Positions 1-5,423 of a DNA stretch of 10,019 nucleotides are shown here, piece by piece. A program made the position numbers and the translations under genes. The stretch is from positions 1 to 10,019 of the forward strand of contig JAEDCQ010000026.1 of assembly GCA_016294075.1 (NCBI GenBank), in the 5' to 3' direction. The notes beneath the pieces were generated by a model. It saw only the letters and a list, made by a program, of their open reading frames with translations. It searched no databases and was not told where the DNA came from. Position 1 is the stretch's first letter. Each line of letters starts with the position of its first letter. The stretch is from Lachnospiraceae bacterium. Lineage in GTDB: Bacteria > Bacillota > Clostridia > Lachnospirales > Lachnospiraceae.

Positions 1-45
1 AAATGGAGTCAAATCATAACAGAACGCCTTAACAAAAATGTTTAA
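1..45 (+). CDS. Possible C-terminal tail of an upstream protein
   Basis: Frame 1 is open from the left edge for 14 codons and ends at TAA (43-45). The residues are mixed and soluble-looking (KWSQIITERLNKNV). A terminator-like hairpin lies about 60 bases downstream in the right orientation, which fits the end of a gene entering from the left. Fourteen codons are far too few to separate coding from chance, and no family can be named. Confidence 0.2.
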   Translation, partial: KWSQIITERLNKNV

Positions 46-104
46 GACAAGGATTGAGTTAGGGAGTTTGAATAATTTCAATTTGATACTGATTATTTGA
101 TATG

Positions 105-129
105 GCAGGCAATCTACAAGATTACCTGC
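105..129 (+). terminator. Terminator-like hairpin
   Basis: Arms GCAGGCAATCT (105-115) and AGATTACCTGC (119-129) pair at 10 of 11 positions around a 3-nt loop. The following bases (TGTATTTATTTTCTT) are T-rich but not a clean T run. This is a plausible rho-independent terminator for whatever gene lies upstream on the plus strand. The weak U-tract keeps confidence moderate. Confidence 0.42.
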
Positions 130-187
130 TGTATTTATTTTCTTGAGCATTTGCATAATAATATACAAAAAAGTTGCCAATACAAAT

Positions 188-206
188 CTCGCGCCAATGG
201 TGCGAG
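188..206. repeat. Short GC-rich inverted repeat
   Basis: CTCGCGCC (188-195) and GGTGCGAG (199-206) form an 8-bp stem with one G-T wobble and a 3-nt loop. It stands out as GC-rich in a very AT-rich spacer. No T run follows on either strand, so it is not a good terminator. It may be a protein-binding site or a remnant of other DNA. Two GTGAAC copies 11 bp apart (213-218, 224-229) follow it. Confidence 0.3.
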
Positions 207-245
207 TTATATGTGAACATTACGTGAACTGTTAAGAAGTAATGA

Positions 246-274
246 TTGACAAGTAACAACGATGTCGTTACAAT
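246..274 (+). promoter_or_regulatory. Sigma-A type promoter of the toxin-antitoxin operon
   Basis: TTGACA (246-251), a perfect -35 hexamer, is followed after exactly 17 bases by TACAAT (269-274), a one-mismatch -10. Transcription would begin near 281, only about 18 bases before the antitoxin ATG, giving a very short leader carrying the GGAGGG ribosome binding site (285-290). This is the clearest promoter in the window. Confidence 0.78.
253..271. promoter_or_regulatory. Probable autoregulatory operator (palindrome inside the promoter)
   Basis: An imperfect palindrome with arms GTAAC (253-257) and GTTAC (267-271), plus internal matches AC/GT, fills the spacer between the -35 and -10 hexamers and overlaps the -10. 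RelB/DinJ-type ribbon-helix-helix antitoxins usually repress their own operons by binding such palindromes, so the position fits an operator. Binding itself is inferred. Confidence 0.52.
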
Positions 275-298
275 GGTGTTGATTGGAGGGTGATATTT

Positions 299-604
299 AT
301 GGAGAAATCAGCAACACTGAATTTACGTGTAAATCCAACATTAAAATCAGAGGCAGAAACAATTCTTTCAAGACTGGGTATTCCGATGTCTACTGCTGTT
401 GATATGTTTTTAAATCAGGTTGTATTGGTTGGCGGGATTCCTTTTTCGGTTACGGTACCTAAACCACCTGCTGATATCGATGTGACGCAGATGACAGAAG
501 CGCAGTTGCACGCAAAACTTCAGCGAGGATATGATGACTACAAAGCGGGACGAACACATAGTGCTGCGGAAGCATTCGCAAAATTTAGGGAGATTCATTC
601 TTGA
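299..604 (+). CDS. RelB/DinJ family antitoxin
   Basis: This is a 101-residue antitoxin of a type II toxin-antitoxin module. It neutralises the toxin encoded next and, by family precedent, represses the operon as a dimer. The N-terminal half (about residues 4-45) has the ribbon-helix-helix pattern of RelB/DinJ proteins: a short LNLRV beta strand, then two helices ending near a VGGIPF segment. The C-terminal half (about 70-101) is charged and helical, as expected for the toxin-wrapping arm. I chose ATG at 299, not the in-frame GTG at 290, because GGAGGG at 285-290 lies 8 bases before 299 but runs into the GTG. The stop TGA (602-604) shares one base with the toxin ATG, implying translational coupling. 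It has its own promoter and operator just upstream. Confidence 0.88.
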   Translation: MEKSATLNLRVNPTLKSEAETILSRLGIPMSTAVDMFLNQVVLVGGIPFSVTVPKPPADIDVTQMTEAQLHAKLQRGYDDYKAGRTHSAAEAFAKFREIHS

Positions 605-927
605 TGGATAAATATGTAGTTGAAATTACTGATGAAGCTCTTGCTGATATGGATGGAATATATAATTATATTGCAAATACACTATTGGCTACGGAAAATG
701 CTATGGGGCAGTATAATCGAATTGCAGATGCCATCCTCACATTGGAAAGTTTTCCGGAGCGATATCCGATATTTGATTTAGAACCGGAACATTCATGGGA
801 GATGCGTAGAATGGTGGTTGACAACTATCTGGTTTGCTACATGGTTGACCCGGGAAAAGTGACGGTGACAGATGTGCTGTTTGGAGCATCAAATGTGCAT
901 GTCAGATTACAGGAGCGCCACCCATAA
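604..927 (+). CDS. RelE/ParE family toxin
   Basis: This is a 107-residue toxin partner of the preceding antitoxin. Family members are small alpha/beta proteins that act as ribosome-dependent mRNA nucleases (RelE) or gyrase inhibitors (ParE); the sequence alone does not decide which. Visible features are an N-terminal strand (YVVEIT), two helices (about residues 10-50, with the typical LESFPERYP turn at 48-55), and the conserved core around residues 67-82, where EMRRMVVDNY is followed by VCYMVD. A final strand runs to VRLQERHP. The paired arginines R68-R69 are the likely functional residues. The start is ATG at 604 within TGATG, overlapping the antitoxin stop; a TTG at 601 is in frame but less likely. 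The length is normal for the family and the frame is intact, so the module looks functional. Confidence 0.86.
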   Translation: MDKYVVEITDEALADMDGIYNYIANTLLATENAMGQYNRIADAILTLESFPERYPIFDLEPEHSWEMRRMVVDNYLVCYMVDPGKVTVTDVLFGASNVHVRLQERHP

Positions 928-1050
928 CCATAGAGCATTATGAGTGAGCCATGGCAACACTTTGGCAACAGAAAATCAGTAAGCTAAAATAAAATATGTA
1001 AATGAAGTAAAATATCGGCAGATTTTAAACAAACCTTAACAAAATTTCCG
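928..1050. other. Non-coding spacer after the toxin gene, with helical-phase repeats
   Basis: I see no gene here. The stretch contains two TGGCAAC copies exactly 11 bp apart (952-958 and 963-969). It also contains an 11-base word, CCTTAACAAAA (1034-1044), that occurs at 27-37 on the other side of the toxin-antitoxin module. Both are short and could be chance in AT-rich DNA, but they are the only structure in the spacer before the terminator. Confidence 0.35.
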
Positions 1051-1090
1051 AAAAGAAGCATTTGACAAAGCATCATTTGCTTCTTTTTTT
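1051..1090 (+). terminator. Rho-independent terminator of the toxin-antitoxin operon
   Basis: AAAAGAAGCA (1051-1060) pairs perfectly with TGCTTCTTTT (1078-1087). A small inner TGA/TCA pairing shortens the loop, and a T run extends to 1090. It isolates the toxin-antitoxin unit from the downstream genes. The A-rich foot on the left could let it work on the minus strand as well, but no minus-strand gene ends here. Confidence 0.75.
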
Positions 1091-1132
1091 ACATTAATAA
1101 AATACGACATACCATTGCCGTGTTTTGCGTAG

Positions 1133-1138
1133 TATAAT
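1133..1138 (+). promoter_or_regulatory. Candidate -10 box for the small ORF and phosphatase
   Basis: TATAAT (1133-1138) is a consensus -10 located after the terminator and 22 bases before the 39-codon ORF. No good -35 sits at 16-18 bases; the TTGCCG at 1115-1120 is only 12 bases away. Position supports a promoter, the missing -35 weakens it. Confidence 0.4.
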
Positions 1139-1160
1139 ATTATTTGTTAAGGAATAAGAC

Positions 1161-1280
1161 ATGGAGAAGGAACTTCACAAGGCGTCAGCAGAACCAAATT
1201 ATGATTATAAGAAAATTTCAAAAAAGAGAAGAAAACTCTGTCAGAAAATAGGAAGGCTCATTATACAGATGAGAGCGTGA
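1161..1280 (+). CDS. Small basic ORF, 39 codons, function unknown
   Basis: ATG at 1161 opens a 39-codon frame ending at TGA (1278-1280). AAGGA (1149-1153) is placed 7 bases before the start, a good ribosome binding site. The product is strongly basic, with a lysine/arginine-rich middle (KKISKKRRK) and a hydrophobic patch near the end (RLIIQMRA). It has no signal peptide and I do not recognise a family. It lies between the upstream terminator and the histidine phosphatase, 13 bases before the latter, and its stop codon overlaps the phosphatase RBS region (GAGGA, 1279-1283). It could be a translated small protein, a leader peptide that couples translation to the next gene, or chance. Conservation in related genomes would decide. 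Confidence 0.42.
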   Translation: MEKELHKASAEPNYDYKKISKKRRKLCQKIGRLIIQMRA

Positions 1281-1293
1281 GGAAAATATTTTT

Positions 1294-1842
1294 ATGCTAT
1301 ATATTATGAGACATGGGAAAACAGACTGGAATGAATTACATAAGCTGCAAGGGCGTACAGATATTCCATTAAATGAGGAAGGACGCAGAATGGCTGAAGC
1401 AGCCGCAGAACAATATCAGGGAATACACTTTGATCTATGTTTTTGTTCGCCGCTTATAAGAGCAAGAGAAACTGCGGAAATCTTTTTGAAAGGAAGAGAA
1501 ATACCAATTATATGTGACAAGAGATTGGAAGAAATGAGTTTCGGTATATATGAGGGGATTGAAAATTCATTTCAAATACCGGATTGTCCCATTAACACGC
1601 TATTTAACGAACCGGCAAACTACAAGGCAGTGGAAGGCGGCGAAAGCTTCGAGGAATTATATGCCAGAACGGGTGAGTTTATCAGACAAGTGGTTGAGCC
1701 CGAGTTAGCAGACGGTAAGGACATTATCATAATAGGACATGGAGCAATGAATTCCAGCATCGTTTGTCAAATAAAAAACATATCTTTAGAACATTTTTGG
1801 GATGCGGGCATTGAGAATTGTAAGTTGATGAGACTGCTTTGA
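1294..1842 (+). CDS. Histidine phosphatase family protein (phosphoglycerate mutase-like)
   Basis: This is a 182-residue cytoplasmic enzyme of the histidine phosphatase superfamily, which removes phosphate through a phospho-histidine intermediate. The catalytic RHG motif is at residues 6-8 (nucleophile H7). Conserved R56 lies in SPLIRARETA, the acid/base glutamate in RLEEMSFG (E80), the following EG at 87-88, and the second histidine H149 in IIIIGHG. All core catalytic residues are present, so it should be active. At this length and without metabolic-mutase signatures it resembles the CobC/YhfR-like phosphatases more than glycolytic mutase. The substrate cannot be read from sequence. The start is ATG at 1294, with GAGGA 10 bases upstream. 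The MATE exporter follows after 34 bases and is probably co-transcribed. Confidence 0.88.
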   Translation: MLYIMRHGKTDWNELHKLQGRTDIPLNEEGRRMAEAAAEQYQGIHFDLCFCSPLIRARETAEIFLKGREIPIICDKRLEEMSFGIYEGIENSFQIPDCPINTLFNEPANYKAVEGGESFEELYARTGEFIRQVVEPELADGKDIIIIGHGAMNSSIVCQIKNISLEHFWDAGIENCKLMRLL

Positions 1843-1876
1843 CAAACTGGGCTTTTTGATTTTAAGGGAGTAAAGG

Positions 1877-3208
1877 ATGAAAACTAACTATAAACAATAT
1901 TTAAGAAGACTGCTTATCATAGCAGTACCAATCATATTGAGCAATATTATCGGTCAGCTGCAGATGCTGATTGACAGGATTTTCCTTGGGCATGCGGATG
2001 ATTTGTATATGAGTGCATTGTCCAATGTTACGACGCCGATGTGGGCAACCATGTCATTTTGTTTTTCATTGGTAGCAGGTGCCTCTATTCTAATCAGTCA
2101 GAGCGTAGGTGCAGGTGATAGAGAGCATATAGAAGAATATGCCGGGGCAATGATTAAATATAATAACATCATACCGGTTCTTTTGTTTTTATTCTGGCTT
2201 TTTCTGTCAGAGCCGGTTTTCAAAATCATGGGTGTATCAGAGAATTTAATGCCAATGTGCTTAAGCTATGCAAGATTCTATGCACCGGTATTTTTACTTG
2301 CCGGGATGGGCGGTTCTCTTAGTGTAATACTTCAGACATCGAATTATACACAACCGCTGGTGGCATATGGCATAATTCGTGCAGGACTTAATATTGTACT
2401 GGATTATATTCTGATTTTTGGTAAATTAGGATTTCCGGCGCTCGGAATAAAAGGAGCGGCAATCGGAACAACGATAGCAGAATATCTCGGAGCAATCTTT
2501 ATCTCATATGTAATTTTAACGAGTAAAAAGCTGGGTACGAGACCTTCTATGAGGGGAATAAAAAAAGCGAAGATGTCTACATATCTCACATCCGCAAAGC
2601 TTGGAATAAACACGGCATTTGAAGACTTTGCATGGAATCTCGGGAATCTTCTGCTTATCAGGATTTTAAATACAATTAACGAATTTGCCGCAGGAATCTA
2701 TTCCATAATATTCGGAGTGGAAGTGCTGGCGGTAGTCATAGTAGGTGCAATAGGAAGCGGTACCATGACACTTACATCAGAAGCAACCGGTAAGAAAGAT
2801 TTGGCACAATACAAGGGTGTGTGTATATGTGCTTATGCACTTTGTATGATTGTTGCGGCGCTTATGATTATTTTGGCTCTTACCATTCCGGAACAGATCA
2901 TTGCTTTATTTACAAAGGATACTTCTGTCATTACAACGAGCAGTATTTATCTTTTGATAGTCGGGATAAATCTTTTTTCAAAGTCTGCAAACATTATCGT
3001 AGGAAACGGGATTCGTGGAAGCGGAGATACCAGATGGATGCTTTATACGCAAATGTTTGGAACGATAAGTATTGTCAGTGTAGCAGCATTTTTTGTATAT
3101 GTCTGCAAGCTTGGAATTACAGGTATCTTTCTTGCGGTGCTTGTAGATGAAGCGGTAAGGGCGCTGATTAATCTTTGGAAATATTTGAGGATTATCAAAA
3201 GATTTTGA
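1877..3208 (+). CDS. MATE family efflux transporter (first copy)
   Basis: This is a 443-residue multidrug and toxic compound extrusion family protein in the cytoplasmic membrane. Such proteins expel organic cations or other small molecules using a sodium or proton gradient. The sequence alternates about 12 hydrophobic segments with short loops. Early family landmarks are the proline in TM1 (IIAVPIIL), QLQMLIDRIFLG (residues 27-38, acidic D33), and ASILISQSVGAGD (69-81). The second half repeats the pattern and holds GIRGSGDTR near residues 375-385. The length is normal. AAGGGAG (1864-1870) lies 6 bases before the ATG. No T-tract terminator follows the stop. The substrate is unknown; the neighbouring phosphatase gives no clear hint. 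Confidence 0.9.
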   Translation: MKTNYKQYLRRLLIIAVPIILSNIIGQLQMLIDRIFLGHADDLYMSALSNVTTPMWATMSFCFSLVAGASILISQSVGAGDREHIEEYAGAMIKYNNIIPVLLFLFWLFLSEPVFKIMGVSENLMPMCLSYARFYAPVFLLAGMGGSLSVILQTSNYTQPLVAYGIIRAGLNIVLDYILIFGKLGFPALGIKGAAIGTTIAEYLGAIFISYVILTSKKLGTRPSMRGIKKAKMSTYLTSAKLGINTAFEDFAWNLGNLLLIRILNTINEFAAGIYSIIFGVEVLAVVIVGAIGSGTMTLTSEATGKKDLAQYKGVCICAYALCMIVAALMIILALTIPEQIIALFTKDTSVITTSSIYLLIVGINLFSKSANIIVGNGIRGSGDTRWMLYTQMFGTISIVSVAAFFVYVCKLGITGIFLAVLVDEAVRALINLWKYLRIIKRF

Positions 3209-3424
3209 GAAGCAATATATTTTTCCGGGCAAGATTTATTAAAGTGAAATGAGGGAGGATGCGAAAATACAATTAAAAGTGGTTTTTCACCGGCATGGGT
3301 AGAGATGACGGTTAAGCCCGGTGAAATAGTGGAAGAAATGAATAAGTAAGTTTGGAAACAGGTAAGTCAGAAGAATATGGCATAAAAGGTACGGAATGGA
3401 AGTGCCTGGAAATGGAGTATAAGG
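3209..3424 (+). other. Gap with no convincing gene; possible decayed coding sequence
   Basis: No good gene fits here. One frame is open without a start codon from about 3248 to a TAA at 3345-3347 and reads like ordinary protein (SGFSPAWVEMTVKPGEIVEE), so it may be a remnant of a lost gene. GAGGGAGGATG at 3251-3261 looks like an RBS plus ATG, but the frame that ATG opens stops after five codons. A 9-bp inverted repeat lies inside the gap. The glycosyltransferase RBS (GGAG, 3414-3417) is at its right end. Confidence 0.3.
3285..3326. repeat. Inverted repeat, 9-bp perfect arms
   Basis: TTTCACCGG (3285-3293) and CCGGTGAAA (3318-3326) are perfect reverse complements separated by 24 bases. No T run follows, so it is not a standard terminator. 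It could fold in the leader of the glycosyltransferase mRNA or bind a regulator. It overlaps the possible decayed frame, so coincidence is possible. Confidence 0.35.
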
Positions 3425-4450
3425 ATGGGATATAAAATTGCATGGTTCTGTATTCCGGCGCATGGGCATACGAATCCTACATTGGGGATAGTAAAGGAAA
3501 TGGTTGCTGCCGGTCACGAGATTTATTATTTCTCTTTTGAGATGTTTAAAGAAAAAATAGAAAAAGCAGGTGCTGTTTTTATTTCATGTGACGGATATGA
3601 CTTTGAAATGGAAGATAAAGAAAATGCGGACAGAGTAGGCAAAGACATGGCATTTGCAACAGAACTGTTGGTTAGCTCCACGCTGGCTCTGGATGAAATG
3701 ATTGCAGATAAAGTCTCGGCAATCAAACCGGATTTAATCATATCGGATTCTGTTGCATATTGGGGGAAATTGGTTGCCATGAAGTACAATATTCCATATG
3801 TATCCTCAACAACAACATTTGCATTTAATCAATATTCGTCAAAATATATGAAACACGGTATTAGAGAATTATGGAAGATGATTGTTTCAATGCCCGGGAT
3901 TAATAAACAGATTAAAAGATTGCGTGACAAAGGATATCCTGTTAAGGGGATAATGGAAATTGTTCAGAATAATAATGAAACCAACACGATAGTCTATACT
4001 TCTAAAATGTTTCAACCGTGTGCCGATACTTTTTCGGATAAATACTGTTTTATTGGTCCGTCTGTCAGGCCGATAGAAAAACCAATGGAAAAAACGGCAG
4101 AAAAAACAGTATATATTTCAATGGGGACTGTTGTGAAAAATTCAGACATCTATAGAAACTGTATTGATGTCCTTAAAGATACAGAGTATCAGGTTATTGT
4201 TTCACTTGGACAGAATCATGAGGAATTTGTGAATCTGCCGGACAATATTCAGGTATATGATTCTGTTGACCAAATGGCGGCTTTATCTATAGCGGATGTT
4301 TTTATTACTCATTGTGGCATGAACTCTGTTTCGGAGGCTCTATATTATGAAGTGCCGTTAGTTATGTTTCCTCAGACACCTGAGCAGGGTGCGGTTGCTG
4401 CCCGTGCAAAAGAATTTTTGGAGTCTCTTGATGCCGGCATCAAGATGTAG
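3425..4450 (+). CDS. Macrolide-type (GT1/UGT) glycosyltransferase, C-terminally truncated
   Basis: This is a GT-B fold glycosyltransferase of the UGT/macrolide glycosyltransferase (YjiC-like) family, which moves a sugar from a UDP-sugar onto a small hydrophobic acceptor. The N-terminal domain opens with IAWFCIPAHGHTNP, where H13 or H15 is the likely catalytic base. The C-terminal domain begins near residue 228 with VYISMGT and holds the nucleotide-sugar site HCGMNSVSEALYYEVPLV (296-313) and PQTPEQ (316-321). The protein stops at 341 residues, whereas family members usually run to about 390-400; the last helices after the AGIK segment are missing. The sequence after TAG does not continue the domain in frame. 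The end (FLESLDAGIKM) also looks irregular. It may be inactive or a pseudogene. GGAG lies 7 bases before the ATG. Confidence 0.84.
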   Translation: MGYKIAWFCIPAHGHTNPTLGIVKEMVAAGHEIYYFSFEMFKEKIEKAGAVFISCDGYDFEMEDKENADRVGKDMAFATELLVSSTLALDEMIADKVSAIKPDLIISDSVAYWGKLVAMKYNIPYVSSTTTFAFNQYSSKYMKHGIRELWKMIVSMPGINKQIKRLRDKGYPVKGIMEIVQNNNETNTIVYTSKMFQPCADTFSDKYCFIGPSVRPIEKPMEKTAEKTVYISMGTVVKNSDIYRNCIDVLKDTEYQVIVSLGQNHEEFVNLPDNIQVYDSVDQMAALSIADVFITHCGMNSVSEALYYEVPLVMFPQTPEQGAVAARAKEFLESLDAGIKM

Positions 4451-4486
4451 ATACGTTATGTATCGACTGTGAGGCAGGAGGGGATT

Positions 4487-4558
4487 ATGAAGCTTGGGTT
4501 TGCGAAAGTAAAACTGAATAGTGCGAATGCAGAAAAAGGAGAGGTTACATATGATTGA
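4487..4558 (+). CDS. Small ORF, 23 codons, overlapping the hydrolase start
   Basis: ATG at 4487 is preceded by one of the strongest ribosome binding sites in the window (AGGAGGGG, 4476-4483). The frame runs 23 codons (MKLGFAKVKLN...) to TGA at 4556-4558, overlapping the hydrolase ATG (4551) by 8 bases in another frame. It occupies the region where the glycosyltransferase C-terminus should be. It may be a leader peptide coupled to the hydrolase, or the surviving 5' end of a gene lost by deletion. I recognise no family. Confidence 0.35.
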   Translation: MKLGFAKVKLNSANAEKGEVTYD

Positions 4559-5363
4559 AAAAACATATTCAACACCTTGCGGAGTAATACATTATTGGAT
4601 TACGGAGAGACTGAATGAGGAGCGTGAAACTTTAGTTTTTTTGCCGGGGTTGACCGCTGACCATAGGTTATTTGACAAACAGATAGAGTATTTTGAGGAA
4701 AAAGCAAATGTATTTGTATGGGATGCTCCGGGGCATGCCGCTTCGTGGCCGTTTGCTATGGATTTTACTCTTATGGATAAGGCAAAATGGCTGGATGAAA
4801 TTTTGAATACGGAAGGAATAAAGAATCCGATAATAATAGGACAGTCAATGGGAGGATATGTTGGACAGGCCTATGCAGAGCAATTCCCCACGAAGCTTAA
4901 GGGTTTTGTGTCCATTGATTCCGCACCGTTGCAGAGACAATATGTGACAGGAATCGAAATCCGACTGCTTAAAAGAATGGGGCCCGTATATCGGTATTAT
5001 CCGTGGAAAAGCCTTTTAAAAGCAGGTTCAGACGGGGTGGCAACCTCTGATTACGGCAGAAAGTTAATGCTTGATATGATGATGGAATATGATGGAGATC
5101 AAGTCAGATATGCAAAGCTGGCCGGACATGGTTTTAAGATGTTGGCAGAAGCCATGGAGGCAGACCTGCCTTATAAAATAGAATGTCCGGCGCTCCTTAT
5201 ATGTGGAGAAAATGATCGAGCCGGTTCCTGCATCAGATACAACAAAGCATGGCATAAAAATACCGGCATCCGCTTAGAATGGATTAAAGGAGCCGGACAT
5301 AATTCTAATACGGATGCCCCGGAAAAAGTAAATCAGTTGATTGAAGAATTTATATTTGGCTAG
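4551..5363 (+). CDS. Alpha/beta hydrolase family protein
   Basis: This is a 270-residue cytoplasmic hydrolase with the alpha/beta fold; members cleave esters, amides or related bonds. An oxyanion-region LPGLTADH (31-38) leads to the nucleophile elbow GQSMGG (S99). The acid D222 is in CGENDRAG and the base H250 in GAGHNSN, so the catalytic triad is complete. Between the elbow and D222 lies a helical cap (about 130-205). No signal peptide is seen. I chose ATG 4551 because AAGGAGAGG (4536-4544) lies 6 bases ahead; an in-frame GTG at 4521 and ATG at 4527 lack a comparable site. It follows the truncated glycosyltransferase by 100 bases and may share its transcript. The substrate is not deducible; MenH-like or lactonase roles would be guesses. 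Confidence 0.87.
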   Translation: MIEKTYSTPCGVIHYWITERLNEERETLVFLPGLTADHRLFDKQIEYFEEKANVFVWDAPGHAASWPFAMDFTLMDKAKWLDEILNTEGIKNPIIIGQSMGGYVGQAYAEQFPTKLKGFVSIDSAPLQRQYVTGIEIRLLKRMGPVYRYYPWKSLLKAGSDGVATSDYGRKLMLDMMMEYDGDQVRYAKLAGHGFKMLAEAMEADLPYKIECPALLICGENDRAGSCIRYNKAWHKNTGIRLEWIKGAGHNSNTDAPEKVNQLIEEFIFG

Positions 5364-5380
5364 TCTTGCACATTTTTTGA

Positions 5381-5386
5381 TATAAT
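5381..5386 (+). promoter_or_regulatory. Candidate -10 box before the amidase gene
   Basis: TATAAT (5381-5386) sits 37 bases before the amidase ATG, shortly after the hydrolase stop. No good -35 hexamer lies 16-18 bases upstream, so an activator may be needed or the site may be chance. It suggests that the amidase and the second MATE gene form a separate unit from the hydrolase. Confidence 0.42.
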
Positions 5387-5390
5387 TCGG

Positions 5391-5406
5391 TTTGTACGAA
5401 TACAAA
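5391..5406. promoter_or_regulatory. Perfect inverted repeat next to the -10 box
   Basis: TTTGTA (5391-5396) and TACAAA (5401-5406) are perfect arms around a CGAA centre, beginning 4 bases after the candidate -10. A repressor bound here would cover the transcription start. It could equally fold as a small tetraloop hairpin at the 5' end of the mRNA. No regulator can be assigned. Confidence 0.38.
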
Positions 5407-5423
5407 AAGACGGAGTTAACAAA

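Noticed and set aside
290..298. GTG at 290 as the antitoxin start
   Set aside because: The GGAGGG ribosome binding site overlaps it; ATG at 299 has the right 8-base spacing.
952..969. CRISPR-like or iteron array
   Set aside because: There are only two 7-base copies with a 4-base gap, and no further units or replication genes.
2821..3150. 109-codon plus-strand frame inside the first MATE gene
   Set aside because: It is in another frame of an intact transporter gene and is a Cys/Tyr-rich out-of-frame product with no RBS.
4521..4550. GTG at 4521 or ATG at 4527 as the hydrolase start
   Set aside because: AAGGAGAGG is correctly spaced for ATG 4551, and the extra residues do not resemble the start of the fold.
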